64,000 bases of DNA from Oreocharis arfaki (taxonomy: Eukaryota > Chordata > Aves > Passeriformes > Paramythiidae), in contig VZRR01014165.1 of NCBI GenBank assembly GCA_013398015.1, forward strand, positions 2,217,290 through 2,281,289, written 5' to 3'. The position numbers were made by a program, and so were the translations under genes. This document shows positions 25,331 through 38,040 of the stretch, one piece after another. Numbering within the stretch: the first letter of the stretch is position 1; the number at the start of each line of letters is the position of its first letter. The notes below the pieces were generated by a model. The model was not told where the DNA came from. It worked only from the letters and a program-made list of their open reading frames with translations, and searched no databases.

Positions 25331-28300
25331 CACTGCTAAAGTCTTCTGTTGTCTGAAACCTTTTATCTTTGGCAGTCTAAAGTAAATGGCAGAATGGAAA
25401 CGTGTGCTTCTCAAATGTATCCTGGCATCATCTTGCAGGATAGAAATTGGCATTTTGTTGACAATTTTCATAGAGCATTTCATACTGCACTGTCAATACT
25501 CCATCTAGCGAAATGTCCTGCATCCAGAAGTGACCTAAGCTGAAAGAAAGTAAATAAATAATCATGATGCATCTTGTTGATTTTTTTCCCCAAAGACACA
25601 ATCTCTATCCTAAAGAGATAACCCTTGATTCCGTAGTAAAGAATAAGGTAAACAGGTGCAGCAGCCAGGCATTTACAGCATCAGAAGTTCTCAAACTGTC
25701 ATCTGTGTACAAATGTCCATGTGGCTTTGGTCCTTCTGTCTTATTTTTTCAGCCACTCAAGCTCTTTAAGAGACAACTAAAAATAAATCTTCTAGCATTC
25801 AACAAAAAAAGCATGTTTTCCTAAAACTGCATTTACACTTGCAAAACAATTATTTGCAAGCTGAAATACAAAGTGGGAAAGGAGTGGGCTCTGGATGTAT
25901 GAGCGAAACACGTCTCACAAGACAATCTTAGCATGATTTCATTTACCTCTGATTGCTGCTATGAGTTTGTTTCTTACCAGCTTCCTGTAAATAAAGCTAC
26001 AGATAATTCTATGCTTTAATATGTTGTCTCATATGGGTACCCATACTCTGCCACAGTGCATGCTACTCCAGTCAGTTTTACTATCCATCTGCACAGACTT
26101 CTAATGGCAAGATCACAAAAGCTGGATGCAACATTCGTGATGATGAGATGCCAGATGCACATTCTCTTGTTGTTTGCTGCTGCTTCATGTGAAAAGCTCA
26201 TTTATATGAAATCCTAGTCTACCTCCCTTACTCCCAGCGAGTAGAGGTGTAGTTATTCCATTGATTCCATGGAACTAGTGCATACAAACATTTGTCTTTG
26301 AATATGTACAACTCAGTGTGACTTAATGGCAGGATCTGGAATGAGGAAGAAGTCAGCTGTGACTAGGAAAGGCTAGAAAACACAATGCCAATAATATACA
26401 CAGAAGAGAAAAAGAAGACTTAGTGGCAGAATCCTGAGGGAAGCATTTCATCTTCCTATGTCCATTCACAAGTAAAGTAAGTAATTAATTTCATGTGTCT
26501 AACGTGGTATGGGAAGTCTTCTGGAATGGTTTTCACTTAAAAAATTTCAGCTGATACAGGTGAACATTTGTTTTACTGCTTGATTTTCAGTTACCACATT
26601 TTTTTTTCTCTTTTAAGTTACCAAAAAACATGTTCAGGCCATTACTAACCATTTGTTTTAAGGAATTCTGTTTGAGTATGTGTAGCATTCAGTGAAAAAG
26701 TGCTTCAAGTACATTCTTTCTGACTCTTCATTCCTTAGCAAAATAACTATGTAAAAATACCTCACCATTCAGAAAATCACCTCTGAGTTAACTCTCCTTC
26801 CTAAAGAAAATGCTTAATTCTTCTGCAGCTACCCCTCTTAGATTTTCTTTTGATATTTATTGAATTCTTATGCTGTGTCTTTCTCTATTCTTTTTCAGGC
26901 AAAAGTGTTAAGGTCATAAATACATCTAAATGTGTACATTCCTATCTAAGCACACATTTGGGAACTGTTTGTATTTTAGCTTCATTTGTGGTTTATAAAG
27001 TTTTTTTATGGGAAATGCTATGATAACTTTCTTTCTTGCCATTTTTCAATCAGGATTGAAATCCTTATTGTGTATTTCCCAGCTCAGTTTGAAAAGGGAT
27101 TTAATGCTGTCTAAAGGTGATGTAAGCACACCACTTTCTTACAGCCCAATCAATTATGTCAGTGGAAAAACTTATTTCTATTGACTTGGTGGGCTTTGAA
27201 TTAGGTGTCTACAAAAAAAACCCAAAAAACAATAAACCAGCAACTGTGCCTTATGAACATGTCTGATACCTCCAGTAGGGCGATCTTTGTAGTTCAAGAC
27301 CTTATGCTGTGCATGATACATTCAGCTGTATGTGCCAGAAGTTATTCAGTTAATTATATACCTCAAAACCTCTATGGTCACAGTTGCCTCGATTAAGCGC
27401 AATATAAGATGCAAGTAGTGATCCCTTTCACAGAGGAGATATTTTTATAGAAAAACTTAGTTTGCATATAAAATGAAGGTGTACTTTGACCCATACATTG
27501 TTTCAACCAATGCAGAATGAGATGAAGTTGAAAGTTGATGCTGTGAGCGGTGATATAAGTCATGATCATATATTAAATTGTGGTGTTCTGGAGGCCAGTG
27601 TGGAATTATGATGGCTGTCAATTAGCTGCCTTTTGAATCTTACTTCATCATGTGCAAATATAATAGATCCTACACTGCTATCTTCTTCATGCTAAAGGCA
27701 TCAAGCTCATGCCACGTGGACACCTTCATGACAATCTTATAGCAGTGAAAAAACCTTAGAAAACTTAAAGAATAAAAATAATATTTTGTTTTTCTCTGTA
27801 AAATATTTTATGACTAATTTTGTAATAAAATAATGTTAAAGCTATATGCAGCTGAAACCAGAACACATACAAACACATGACAAGCCACTAGAAAGAAGCC
27901 CTCTGTGCCAGGAGAGCAAACAAAGCAAAGAAGAGTAAACAGGGACAGGTGACAAATATGTACAACTGTTTCTGTAGCACTTTTCGATTTTCAACGTTTT
28001 TATAGTTCTTACTGAGCTATCCTTCTTGGCACTGTAAGGTGTTAATGGCTGCTAACAAGCCTGTCTTTGAACTGCAGACAATCACAGACATCATTAAAGC
28101 TGTTGAGAGTGCTAGGCATTTAGGCTAAGTGAAGAAACCACTCATGTAGTAAAAGTGCTGAAACAGTAGAAGTGACTGTCCAGAGCCAGACAGAAACCTG
28201 TGATTGAGCTAACTCAGGGAAAATGAGAAATCCTCCTTTCTCCCATAATTTTAAATCCAAAGGCTGACCAGCTCCTTCCCTCAAGCTTTGAGCAGTACAA

Positions 28301-29099
28301 CCACAAAGGAATGTCAGGAGACACCGAGATAAACATCTCAAAGCACAGCCACTAATGGAGGCAGAAGATGAACTTCAGGGAGAACAGGACTCTCCGGGAA
28401 ACATGGGCAAAAAAACCGTCCCACATCACCTTGGAACAACTTGGAGGTTGAACTTGGAAAAAGGCATTAAGGGTTCCAATAAATCCCTCTTCTAGCACAT
28501 CAGAACAGGAAGGTTGCTGGAGAGCCTGTGGCTACATCTGTTTCAATCAATGAGAGTGAGAGCAGGGAACAAGGACAAACACTGGACTACTGTAGTCTCT
28601 ACTCTTTAATTCTTTGTTCATTCTTTGACTCTGTTTATATTTGCCGCAAACTCCTATCTCTGGGACTAGTTCTCCACAGGGCCCCAAGCAAGTTGGATCT
28701 AAAGCAGGTGGTACAGCTTGGCCTTGGAACAAGGATTCACCTTGCTAAGTTTCCTTTTCTTGACAAAAGGCAGAGTCCAGAGTGTCAACAGAATCAGGGA
28801 GTGCACAATGAAGGAAAGTCCAGAGCAGAAAACAGTTAAGGAATTTTCTTATCTGAATTGCAGTGTAAAGGAGGAAGTTTGCATTTCATACCACTTTTCA
28901 TTCAGAAGTTCTGCCTTAGATCAAGTAATTTGCTGATTTTATTAACAAAAGAGGTTATGAATCAAATGGATCAATTGAATAGTCACATATCATCAGTTCT
29001 AAAGGAATTCAAGTTGAAGTAGCTGAACAACTCACCACTGCATGTCAATTCTAATTTAAAACTGCCTTGTTATCACAAGTCTTGGTAAGTAGCTATTGT
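25331..29099. other. Unique sequence, no gene recognised
   Basis: AT-rich. A GC-richer stretch 28,030-28,560 contains an AATAAA word near 28,482 and might be an old repeat, but I cannot name it. No exon supported. Confidence 0.4.
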
Positions 29100-29640
29100 G
29101 GCATCATGCTTAAAAAGTTACAGGGGAAACCTGAAAACTACCGACCAGCAAAAGATCTAGCATATTCACTGAGTGTATTTGAGTACAGAGCAATTAGGAT
29201 GGTTTATAGGTACATATGACATGCTGAAAAACAAAAGAGTCTCTTTCATACAGAGACTTTTATGTCAATTGTCATGATGATAAAATCCACAGGAATCCAC
29301 TGAGGGTGTCCTAAAGCAAGTAGGCAACAGTCTATGGCAATTCCCAAAAGACATGTGTCAGAGTCCTTTGCCAAATGTTGTTTAGGAGCCCAGACTCTCA
29401 TAGCATAGCAGGGAAGGTCCTCACCTATATAAACAACTAGTAGAAAGGGAAAAAACAATGAAGGAGTAAATAGTCATCTTTCCCAGTCGTTTGAAGGAGC
29501 CATGAGTTGTTTCCCACAGGACTTTGCAGAGGTGCCTGGACTGTTTAAAATATTCATAAACAATGTGGGAAAAGGATGAAAGAACTAAGATCACTCAAAA
29601 TATTAGGTATTCTAGATTGACTGTGGAGAATAACAGAAGT
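29100..29640 (+). mobile_element. Old CR1/L3-like fragment, RT region
   Basis: Plus-strand remnant of an older CR1-type LINE. 'GGGGAAACCTGAAAACTACC' near 29,122 matches the block where these elements read G-N-Y-R-P. At 29,541-29,575 the translation F-K-I-F-I-N-N-V-G-K-G corresponds to the L-F-N-I-F-I-N-D-L block just before the catalytic Asp pair of the RT. The copy is full of stops. A downstream piece of what may be the same element lies at 30,570-30,905. Confidence 0.55.
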
Positions 29641-30569
29641 CCTGCATGGATATTTTAATACTCCTAAATAAAATGGAGTGAGGTACTTTCTCCAGCCCTA
29701 ACCCAAATGGTACAGGCTGGTAGTATCCACATTACACAGTACTTTCAACTGGCTTTATTTGATCTTCATGAAGGTACCTTAAAAATTATGAATTGGGTTT
29801 GTTTCTTTTTTACATTTATGTTCAAAGGGAATAGAAAAAAATGTGAGGAGAGCACTACTTTATCAAGAGTGTCATTTCTCTAGCAAGAAAGCAGATACTG
29901 ATTGTACATTTGCATTTGACTTGAAGGTAGGTATGGATGTTGCAGAGTAAAAAGTCTGTATTATATACTGCTGGAAAACTATGTGGGATGGAGTGGGCCA
30001 AAACTAAAGCATTCTCACCCAGCACATACTGTCTCCAAACCTTGAATGGGCCTTAGTCTGGATAGTACTAGTTGTACCAGTTGGCAGGAACCATCTTCTG
30101 ACATGCTAGAAGTTAAACAGTGGCTTAATTCAGGGCTCTCATGGCCTCAGCCTCTGGCACATGCTTGCCTGTTTTGTCATTTATCAGCACAGTGTGGTGC
30201 TCCCTGACACTTTTTCAGATAAAGCCTGGTTACTGTTTGGGAGGGAAGAAAATTGAACAGGGATGCTTTCTAGTATAAACCAGAAAACATATGCTGTGAA
30301 GACAATAAGGAGAAGGACAGTAAGGAGAAGGCCACCCTCTTTTTTTTTCTCTTTTCTTTCCTTTTTTTTTTCCTTTTTTTTTCCCCTTCATTTTTCTCAG
30401 TACAAAAAGAGCTTCCTCCTATTTTTGTAAGCAATGCTAACCACCTTCGGGCACAAGCGATCATATTCAATCTATTAAGTTTTCCAGCATAGATGCTAAT
30501 CCCAAGGGCACAGTCTTTGAAAGCTTTTTGTTGCCCTAATTAATTTACTAGGATAGATCCAGAAGGACT
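29641..30569. other. Interval between two CR1/L3-like pieces, with CT-rich tract
   Basis: The flanking CR1/L3-like pieces should be separated by roughly 200 bp in an intact element but are about 900 bp apart here. The interval therefore probably contains an insertion, or very diverged sequence. At 30,338-30,398 lies a T-rich tract with CT and TTCC interruptions (poly-A/GA on the minus strand), which could mark the tail of a minus-strand insertion. I do not recognise the remainder. Confidence 0.4.
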
Positions 30570-30905
30570 ACATGACAAGGCAAGGAAACAGGAAAATTCA
30601 ATACAGGTGAATTTAAAGGGAGGATCATGGAAGGAGGAAAAGTTCCTAACTGTATGTACAAAAGAATGAGCTCAGAGATGGATAATAATTACAGAGGTAT
30701 GAGATCCTGGTCTTACAGACCTACGACAAACTCACCCTGGTGTTCAGTAATGGTTGAAGGTAAAGGGAAAAAAAAAGTGAAATTTAGGAATTATTAGAAA
30801 GGCTCATAGCAGTCTGAAAAACACATTCAAAGGTATGAAGCAACTTCTGTACAGCACTGGAAAAGAGAGTGTGATATGACATAAGTCTGTAAAACCGCAA
30901 GCAGT
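30570..30905 (+). mobile_element. Old CR1/L3-like fragment, post-RT region
   Basis: 'AGTTCCTAACTGTATGTAC' (near 30,641), 'AAAAGAATGAGCTCAGAG', then 'TTAGGAATTATTAGAAAGG' (near 30,784) follow the order of the region downstream of the RT catalytic box in older CR1 elements. Plus orientation, same as 29,100-29,640. Strongly degraded, no open frame. Confidence 0.5.
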
Positions 30906-32914
30906 ACAGGAGAACGCCTAGGACAGGTACAGCCAGCTATGCTAGTACCAAATCTATGGGTCATCAAACGAAACTAGCAACTGGTACCTTGAAAACAAAT
31001 GAAATAGGGTGATACCAGTCAATCTGCAGGTTTTAACTGCCAAAACCTTGCCCCACAGCCCTCACTACAGAGAGGTTCAGGGAGCAGCTGGGCAACCTCA
31101 CTGAAATCTCTGAAGTAAATCTTGTCTCTGAGCCACGAATTACTGGTTGGTAGGAGAGTATACAGGGAAGTATCAAATACACTTGTTCTGCTCTTAATCT
31201 CTTTTGCAGGTCTCTGGCTTTGGCCACCATCATGCACTGTGACAGATGGACCTCTGGTGCAGCTTGGAACAACCATTGCTACATTCTTGTGTCTTGTGCT
31301 CTACCTGGGTTTTACTGCCATCTTCAGAGGTGCAAGATTTTCTCCAGACTCTTTTCAAATAAATAGATTGCTTTTTGTATAAACACACAAGACTGATGCT
31401 TGCAATTGATTTCAGAGCGTCCTGACAAAGGTTAAAATATTGACTAACTCCTCGAAGCCAAGCAATTGTACACACTTTACGTTGCACATACGCACAGATA
31501 TACACAGGCGCTTGCTCAAATGAACACACTGTAAATCTGTGCATCTTTGCTACAATGCACGGAAGCTAATAAAAAAGAAACCAAAGACTGGCATATTCCA
31601 ACAATAGGTTTAAAAACACTTTATGAGTTTCAGTATCCCATGAATCTGTTTGCAAATATCTTGCAGGAATGTTTAGCCAAAGGGACTGGGTTTTTATCAG
31701 AGACGGGGCATGAAGCCAGAACGTCTGCCAGTGTGGCAATCTGATGGTTGGACAATTTTTGTCAACCGAATGTGTGTGAAGTGAATTTGAAATGTACAAA
31801 TTCAGGCCCTGGCAAGAGTTTGAAGTCATGTAACTGTCACCACTTCCAGAAAAACCTGAGCTGCTCACATTCGGCTGCCAGACACTTTGAATCAGCTGCT
31901 GCCAGACAACGAGCTATCTGAGACACTTTTCCATGCAAACACTGGATCAGGGATTTCTAAAACATCACGATTATTCCCGAGTCTCAGCAACTTCAAGGTA
32001 AGAAACACGGACCAAAACATACATTGCATCAGAAATAAAACAGCTCCAGATAACAAGTATGTAAAAGAAGTTTACACCTTGCAGTAGATTCGGCTCTGAT
32101 TCAGTGCCTCTGCTGCATGCTGTAATGGTGCCTGTCTGGGGGCAGAGGGTTCACTTACTTGTTTACGCAGGATTCCTTTCAGTTCAAAGCTTGTTTTCTA
32201 AAGATGTTTTTGCTACTTTTCATGCATTGTAGATATGAGAACGCCGTGAGGAGAAAAAAAAAAGGGGAGTTCAGAAAATAAGAGCCACTAGCTGGCAAGT
32301 ATCACAGTTTAGCATTATAAGTGTATCAACAAAAGACCTTCATGCTTAAGTAGGTGGAAAAAGGAATTTCAGGACTACCGAATCTTTCACATTTTAGCAC
32401 AATAATGTGATGAAAAAAAGACCTGTGACAAATAACTTTGTGCTCTTCTAATGTGGAGTCACTTGGATTAATAGACTTTAAAACCTTCCATTTCTCTTAC
32501 ATTCGATAGGGGTGCCTTAAGGGGTTGGTTTTAGGTTAAACCACAGAGTGACACTGACTCATTTGAGGTCTCTTAATGCCTGTCTAGGAACTGCTGGGTC
32601 TGGAGCACCTACTGCTAATGCTTAATGTACTTTGCATTAGCACCTCATGTCAGGAGAACCTGACACTGGCAGATAAATGGATGTTTTACAGCACAATGTT
32701 CCTTTCTGCTTCTTAACTAATCAGCAGTGGCAGGAAAGGCAATAGAGGGGATTTGACGAGGTTTAATCACAATTCTATTTGAAAACAAATAAGTATAACT
32801 TGAAACCTCACTGGCACAGTTTTTACAATAACTTCTAAGCCTCCTAGCCTATGGAAAACAAAACAAGGCAATTCAAAACAAGTAAACTAATGATGATAGA
32901 GCAGCTGGTATGTG
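30906..32914. other. Unique sequence, no gene recognised
   Basis: No gene seen. A strong donor-like site on the minus strand (CAAGTAAGTG, near 32,152) follows a stretch with no open frame, so a non-coding exon is conceivable but unsupported. 32,560-32,830 has conserved-element texture. Confidence 0.4.
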
Positions 32915-33065
32915 AAGATTAGAGAACACTTCACAACTTCACAAACATTACTGTCGATATTTTGTTGAAGTGGGAGCTATACATGGTTTATGCATAAGGA
33001 AGCTGAGGCACAGTGGAGTTGGAATCATTTTTTCAAAGGAGATCCCCAGTGCTAGACTGCATACA
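32915..33065 (+). repeat. MIR-like SINE relic
   Basis: 'CACTTCACAACTTCACAAAC', then 'GAAGTGGGAGCTATACATGG', then 'AAGGAAGCTGAGGCACAGTGG' minus its last base follow the MIR core order (ACTTTACAAA, GAGGTAGGTACTAT, GGAAACTGAGGCACAG). Plus orientation. Confidence 0.55.
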
Positions 33066-33966
33066 ATCACACACATATGTGGTGGGCAAATTGCTTACTG
33101 AAGGTAAAATTGTCACTTGTCCACTTACCATGTTCTCAACTGAGCAAAAAATAGGCTTCACTACAGCGTTTCTTTCCTCTACTGGCTATGTGAATTGCTG
33201 AATGCAGTCTAGAGAGATGGATATCCTAAAAATGCATAAAGGGAAAGGATACAAAACGATGCAAGTGTCACCTTCAGGGCACTCTAGCGTCACTGCCAAG
33301 CTGGACAGCCTGGGCACTGGCTTTAAGTACCAAGCTATGATTTGTTCAGAAGGCCATGGGTTGGATGGGGCTTTTAGGCCTATTTTAGGGAAGTTCAGTG
33401 TTAAAATCTAACACTAGACTGAGGTAAAACAGAGTTTGTTGGTACAGAGTTTGAATTTTCTGTGTGTCACTATCCCACTTCATCCTGAGCAATGACCTCC
33501 CATCCTTTTTCTTGGTTCAGCAGAGGAAACAAGTACCCTCAACAGCAAGTGTAGCTATAATGACAAGTGATTTTACTTCCATGGGCACCTGGGAAGCTTT
33601 ATCTACCATCAAAGACATACCTATGTCACGCTTAAACTATGACAAATAATGTTACTGAGATGGTATTGCATAAAAGCCAGGAAATTATGCTCTCATGAAG
33701 ATTTAATAGGATTCCTGTCTATGTTGTAATTAGTATGCAGCATTTTAAATGTTGTAAACAACTCCTTTGCTGTTATTTTGTAGCAGTGTACTTACATGGG
33801 CAACTTAAGAGTATTTTCTAACTTTCAAGAATTTAACATTGCTTTAAAATCTTATGCAAAATCTACATTAAAGTATCAACCAACCAATGAACATGTTTCT
33901 TCTGGTGTTTTTTAAAGACAAAGGCAAGAAGAAAACTTGATAATGCATAACTTTAACAACCCACAG
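33066..33966. other. Unique sequence, no gene recognised
   Basis: No exon, RNA gene or named repeat seen. Confidence 0.45.
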
Positions 33967-33968
33967 AT

Positions 33969-34013
<45 letters not shown>

Positions 34014-34044
34014 TAGATAGATAGATAGATAGACAGATAGATAG
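33967..34044. repeat. Compound (GATA)n/(GACA)n microsatellite
   Basis: About 78 bp of uninterrupted tetranucleotide units: two ATAG units, then about eleven ACAG units, then ATAG units with one ACAG inside. Compound arrays of this kind are usually length-polymorphic. Confidence 0.97.
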
Positions 34045-34759
34045 CAAGCATAGTTTGACCTCTGGGACTACAGCACAGCAGCATAGACTGTTTTCATGCT
34101 GACCTACTAGATGGCTCCTACAGAGCTGTACTAACCAAAAGGGTGATGTAGAGATGCATTCATGGACTGAATGAAAAAAGTAGTCATGACCAAGAAGTCA
34201 GTTCAGGTCTTTCACTCTCCTTTTGTATTCCACAGACCTGGAGAACCTGGCTATTATGGGAGCAGTGTGCCTTACCTTTCTTCAGCAACAGAAGTACTCT
34301 TCTAAGTCCATGTATGTGGACCAAAAGCTACCTGGAAGGAGCAAAAGCTGAAAGGAATTTCATGTAACAGACAAAATACATTTCTATTGCCCTAAGGTAT
34401 TCTTCCTGCAAAGTTAGTTCGCAAACAAGAGAAATTTCTCAAGGACATTTGCACTAGAATGCTATGAACAGACTAACTGCTGTTAAAACGACTAGGTTTT
34501 TTTCTATAGGATAAGGCTCTCATGGTATTCCTTCTTAGAGAGTCTCAAGTTTTCCTCATTGGGGGGAAAAAACCAACCTTACCGAACTGAGTGGGGGAGA
34601 TTTAATGTAGTAGTGGTACGTATTGGTATGAGTGATGCTTCATGTGCCTCCTCACCAGCCATGTATGATTTCGGAGAGTTCAGAAAGCTGATGAAGTATG
34701 AAAATACACAAATGAAGTTTTAGGAGACTGCTCCTGTCCCAGAAATGAACACATGAATC
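34045..34759. other. Unique sequence, no gene recognised
   Basis: No gene or named repeat seen; the true 5' edge of the old CR1/L3-like element to the right may lie in this interval. Confidence 0.4.
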
Positions 34760-36477
34760 AGGAGTTTTTACAAATAAACTGCCAATTAGAGAGGAGTAAG
34801 AGCGAGAGGGGATTTTAGTTTAGTGGACTGAAGAGCCATTTTCTAACTGAGGAGTTATGTGGCTTGCACTGCCTCCAGCTCATTAAAGGGGAAATCAATT
34901 TTACAGGGGACAAGCTGACTAGACTAGTAATAATGGCATTAAACTTACAACAAAAGGGGAGATTAAAAAGGGGCAGCAAATAAACACTCATTTAGCACAG
35001 TCAAGTTGTCAAGAACAAAATTAATCAAGACACTGAATGACAGAAAGAAAATAAATTCTTTAATTGCCTATTCATGAATGGCAGGAGCTTGTGCAGTAAA
35101 TAGGAAGAGTAGGAACTACTTGTACTATGAGAATGAATTTGACCTGCTCGATGTTACTAGAACTTGAAGGAAGATTTCTGTGATAGGAATGTTAAACTCA
35201 CTCACTATAAGCAATTTAGGAAAAGCACAGTGGCAAGAGGAGAGGAGAAGAGGCAGTATGTGGCAATAACTGATTTCAACCCACTGACAACGATGTAGTA
35301 AATGCCTTTGTGTTTACAGATCAATCTCCCTTGTCACAGAGACTGTGACAAGGACAATTAGATGCAGGCAGCTACTTACCATGAAACTACCCTACGGAGC
35401 AGGATGATTACTCCCTTAAACCCCTACTTAAAAGATCTATGAAGAGAAAGAAGAGAAAAGACTTTTTGTACTGTATGAGCTTTAAAAAAAAGGTTTTTTC
35501 ACAGGTGAGTGTCTGGTTGAAAGATGTAGCTCTACAGGCTTGACATTTCCAGTAATAATACACCTTTGAAATTCTGAAAAATGATTGATAAAAAATTCCT
35601 AAATCAAAAAGTTTTGTGTCTCTCCTTAGAGAATTCTGTACAAGATATCCTGACAGCTAAATCAAAATTGATTCCAGGACTAAAAGTTAGTTATTCCTTA
35701 AATGAAAGTGAGAACTTGATTACATTTGTTGCATGCAAATAGAATGCAACTCAACATCCACTACTTTAAAATGGCCACATTGAAACAAGATGAGTTTGTG
35801 CCTAATAAATAAGAGAAAGAATTTTAATGGAAAAAGATATGTAAACAATAATAAAGATATTTAAAAGCACTTAAAGAGATGATTTAAGAATTGCTATTAA
35901 GGCACAATCTATTCTATGCCAGTCTAGATGAAAAGATGAAAACAATGTGAAATTTTAGATGTAAACAGGTTGGACAGGGAGCCAAGTGAGAAAATGGATT
36001 AGATCATTTGAATTTAAGATATAAATGGCTACTGAAGACAGAAGAATATAGAAGGAATTCTATGGCTACCTGAGTTTAGTATGCTAAAAGCAACATTAAA
36101 TATATCTGGTGTAAAAGCAACCTTACAGTAGTGTTTGTCCATTGTTAAATGGAATGGATGCAGTTGTCAAAAATAACACAGAAGAGACTGAAATGCAGAA
36201 TAAATATTTCAGCTCTGGGACTGTGAAAAAGCCAGTCATCTTCATTTGAAGATGATATGAAATGTTAGACTTATAACAACAAAGGCAGTGTGTTCCAAGT
36301 ACCAGCTATCTAGGCTGTGTCTTTTATTTAAAAATGCATGTAGGTATGTTAGAAAAAAAAAAGCCTAATAAGCTTTTTTAGGCCATTTATTATTATTTGC
36401 AATAAATCTTAGATGGCTGAGATAGATCCTGAGCATTGGATCAAAGTCAAAGTTATGTCCGTATTTTGCTTTCAAAT
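34760..36477 (+). mobile_element. Old CR1/L3-like element, 5' part
   Basis: Purine-rich, degraded LINE in plus orientation. 'GGGGATTTTAGTTTAG', 'CAAAAGGGGAGATTAAAAAG' and 'AAAGAAAATAAATTCTTTAA' lead into 35,062-35,100. That stretch translates as N-C-L-F-M-N-G-R-S-L-C-S-K, matching the start of the CR1 ORF2 endonuclease (Y-x-N-A-R-S-L-x-N-K). Downstream sequence to 36,477 keeps the A-rich, stop-riddled character of such elements. The element is then cut by the younger CR1 and resumes at about 37,619. Boundaries are approximate. Confidence 0.6.
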
Positions 36478-37618
36478 GGACATCATCTACTTGGATTTCT
36501 CCAAGGCTTTTCATACAGTCTCCCACAGCCTTCTCCTCAAAGAAACTTATGCATGACTGTCTAGACAAGAGGTCTGTGTGGTGGGGAACTGGCTGACCAG
36601 CAGCACACAGAGAGTGGTAATAAATAGCTCCTTTCCAAACTGGCAACCTGTTGCAAGTGGAGTCTCCCTGGGATCAATATTGGGCCTAATGCTGTTTAAT
36701 ATCCTCAAATTGATCTAGATGATGGGATCAGGTGCACCCTGATGCAGCTTGCCAAGGATACCAAACTGAGAGGGGAAAAGAGCACTTTGTAAGGGAGAGC
36801 AACCCCCTTCCTTCTTCCCCACAGGAAGATCTGGGTAGGGTGGAAGAGTGGGCCAACAAGAACCTTATGAAGCTCAACAAAGACAAATGTAAGGTCTTGC
36901 ACCTGGAAAAACATAACCCAGGAGTCTCACACAGCCTGGAATTGACCCAGCCAAGGAACAGCTCGATGGAAAGGGGCCTGGTAGTCCTGGTGGACAAACA
37001 GCTGAATATAGATGAATGATGTGCTGTTGTGGCAAAGCAAGCCAACAGATTGCTGGATTGCATCAACAAGGGCATCCCCAGCAGAAATAAAGGAGTCATT
37101 TTTCCACTCTGCTCAGCACTTGTCAGGCCACATCTGGAATAACCGTGTTCAGTTTTGGTCTCTGCTATACAAAAAAAAAGATGTGGAGAGGGTCTAGAAG
37201 GCCCAGAGAGGGGCTCCAAAGATGATGAGAGGACAGGGAAGCCTGGCACGTGAGAAAAGGATGAGAGAATTTGGTTTGTTCAGTCCCAGGAAAAGAAGGC
37301 TAAGACCATCCTAAAGAATTTGAAGCGTTGCTACAGCAAAGATGGAGACGTCCCTTTTACAAGGAGTCACATGGAAAAGAGGTGGGTTGATGGATACAAG
37401 CGACTACTGGGTGGATTCCAACTGGACACAACAGAAACATTTTTCACAATGAGGTCAGCCATTGGAATGTTTCTCCCCAGAAGCGGTGGGTTCCCCTAAA
37501 CTGGACACTTATGATCCAGCTGGACGGAGTGATGGGCCATGCTTTTGCCAAGAGTGGTTGGACCAGATGATCCTTGAGGTCCCTTCCAACCTGGTATTGC
37601 TCTATGAATTCTATGATA
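36478..37618 (+). mobile_element. Younger CR1 nested in the old element
   Basis: About 1.14 kb of CR1 in plus orientation, 5'-truncated at the RT. It starts with D-I-I-Y-L-D-F-S-K-A-F-H-T-V (36,479-36,520), RT motif A with His in place of the usual Asp after A-F. The catalytic F-A-D-D box has become L-A-K-D near 36,750. It continues through 'AACCTTATGAAGCTCAACAA', 'GGCCACATCTGGAATAACCG', 'GGTTGGACCAGATGATCCTT' and 'GAGGTCCCTTCCAACC'. It ends with CTCTATGAATTCTATGATA near 37,617, a good CR1 tail. Multiple stops and frameshifts make it inactive. Confidence 0.92.
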
Positions 37619-38040
37619 AATGAGGTAGTCTGGGTAAATATATGCCTGTCCGTCTGACATCAATCTTGGGAAAAGTAATGGAACATCTGATGGAGAAATT
37701 GATTAATAAAAAATAGAGGGTAGCATATTTAATGTCATGCAACATGGGTTATGGACAAAAGAACTTGTCAAATTAGTGAGATACCCATTTTTTATGGGTA
37801 CAGAGGTACGAGGTTAAAGCTGCTAGATTTCAGAAGAGAATTCCACAAAATCAGGATGCCAAACATTAAATTAATTTTAAAACAGCTAAAAGACAAGGCA
37901 ATAGGCAATTTTAAACTGGGAACATTAGGAGCGTGTGCATTTCATTTGATGTTTTTCCAAACTTATGTTCTGGATTCCATGCTGCTAATACATTTTGACA
38001 ATTACTGAGAAAAAAACTAGAACAAAACTCATCAAATGTG
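37619..38040 (+). mobile_element. Old CR1/L3-like element, resumed
   Basis: Immediately after the nested CR1, 'ATATATGCCTGTCCGTCTGA', 'TGGGAAAAGTAATGGAACAT', 'TGATTAATAAAAAATAGAGG' and 'CATGCAACATGGGTTATGGA' give the classic run-up to the RT of older CR1 elements. At 37,820-37,850 the translation L-L-D-F-R-R-E-F-H-K-I corresponds to RT motif A (Y-L-D-F-x-K-A-F-D). So two motif A copies lie 1.3 kb apart in the same orientation, one from each element. The right edge is uncertain and may extend to about 38,200. Confidence 0.6.

Noticed and set aside
28030..28560. Possible LTR (TGTTAATGG start, AATAAATCC near 28,482)
   Set aside because: No matching end, no target duplication and no remembered family.
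36728..37249. 173-codon minus-strand open frame
   Set aside because: It is the antisense of the nested CR1 element.
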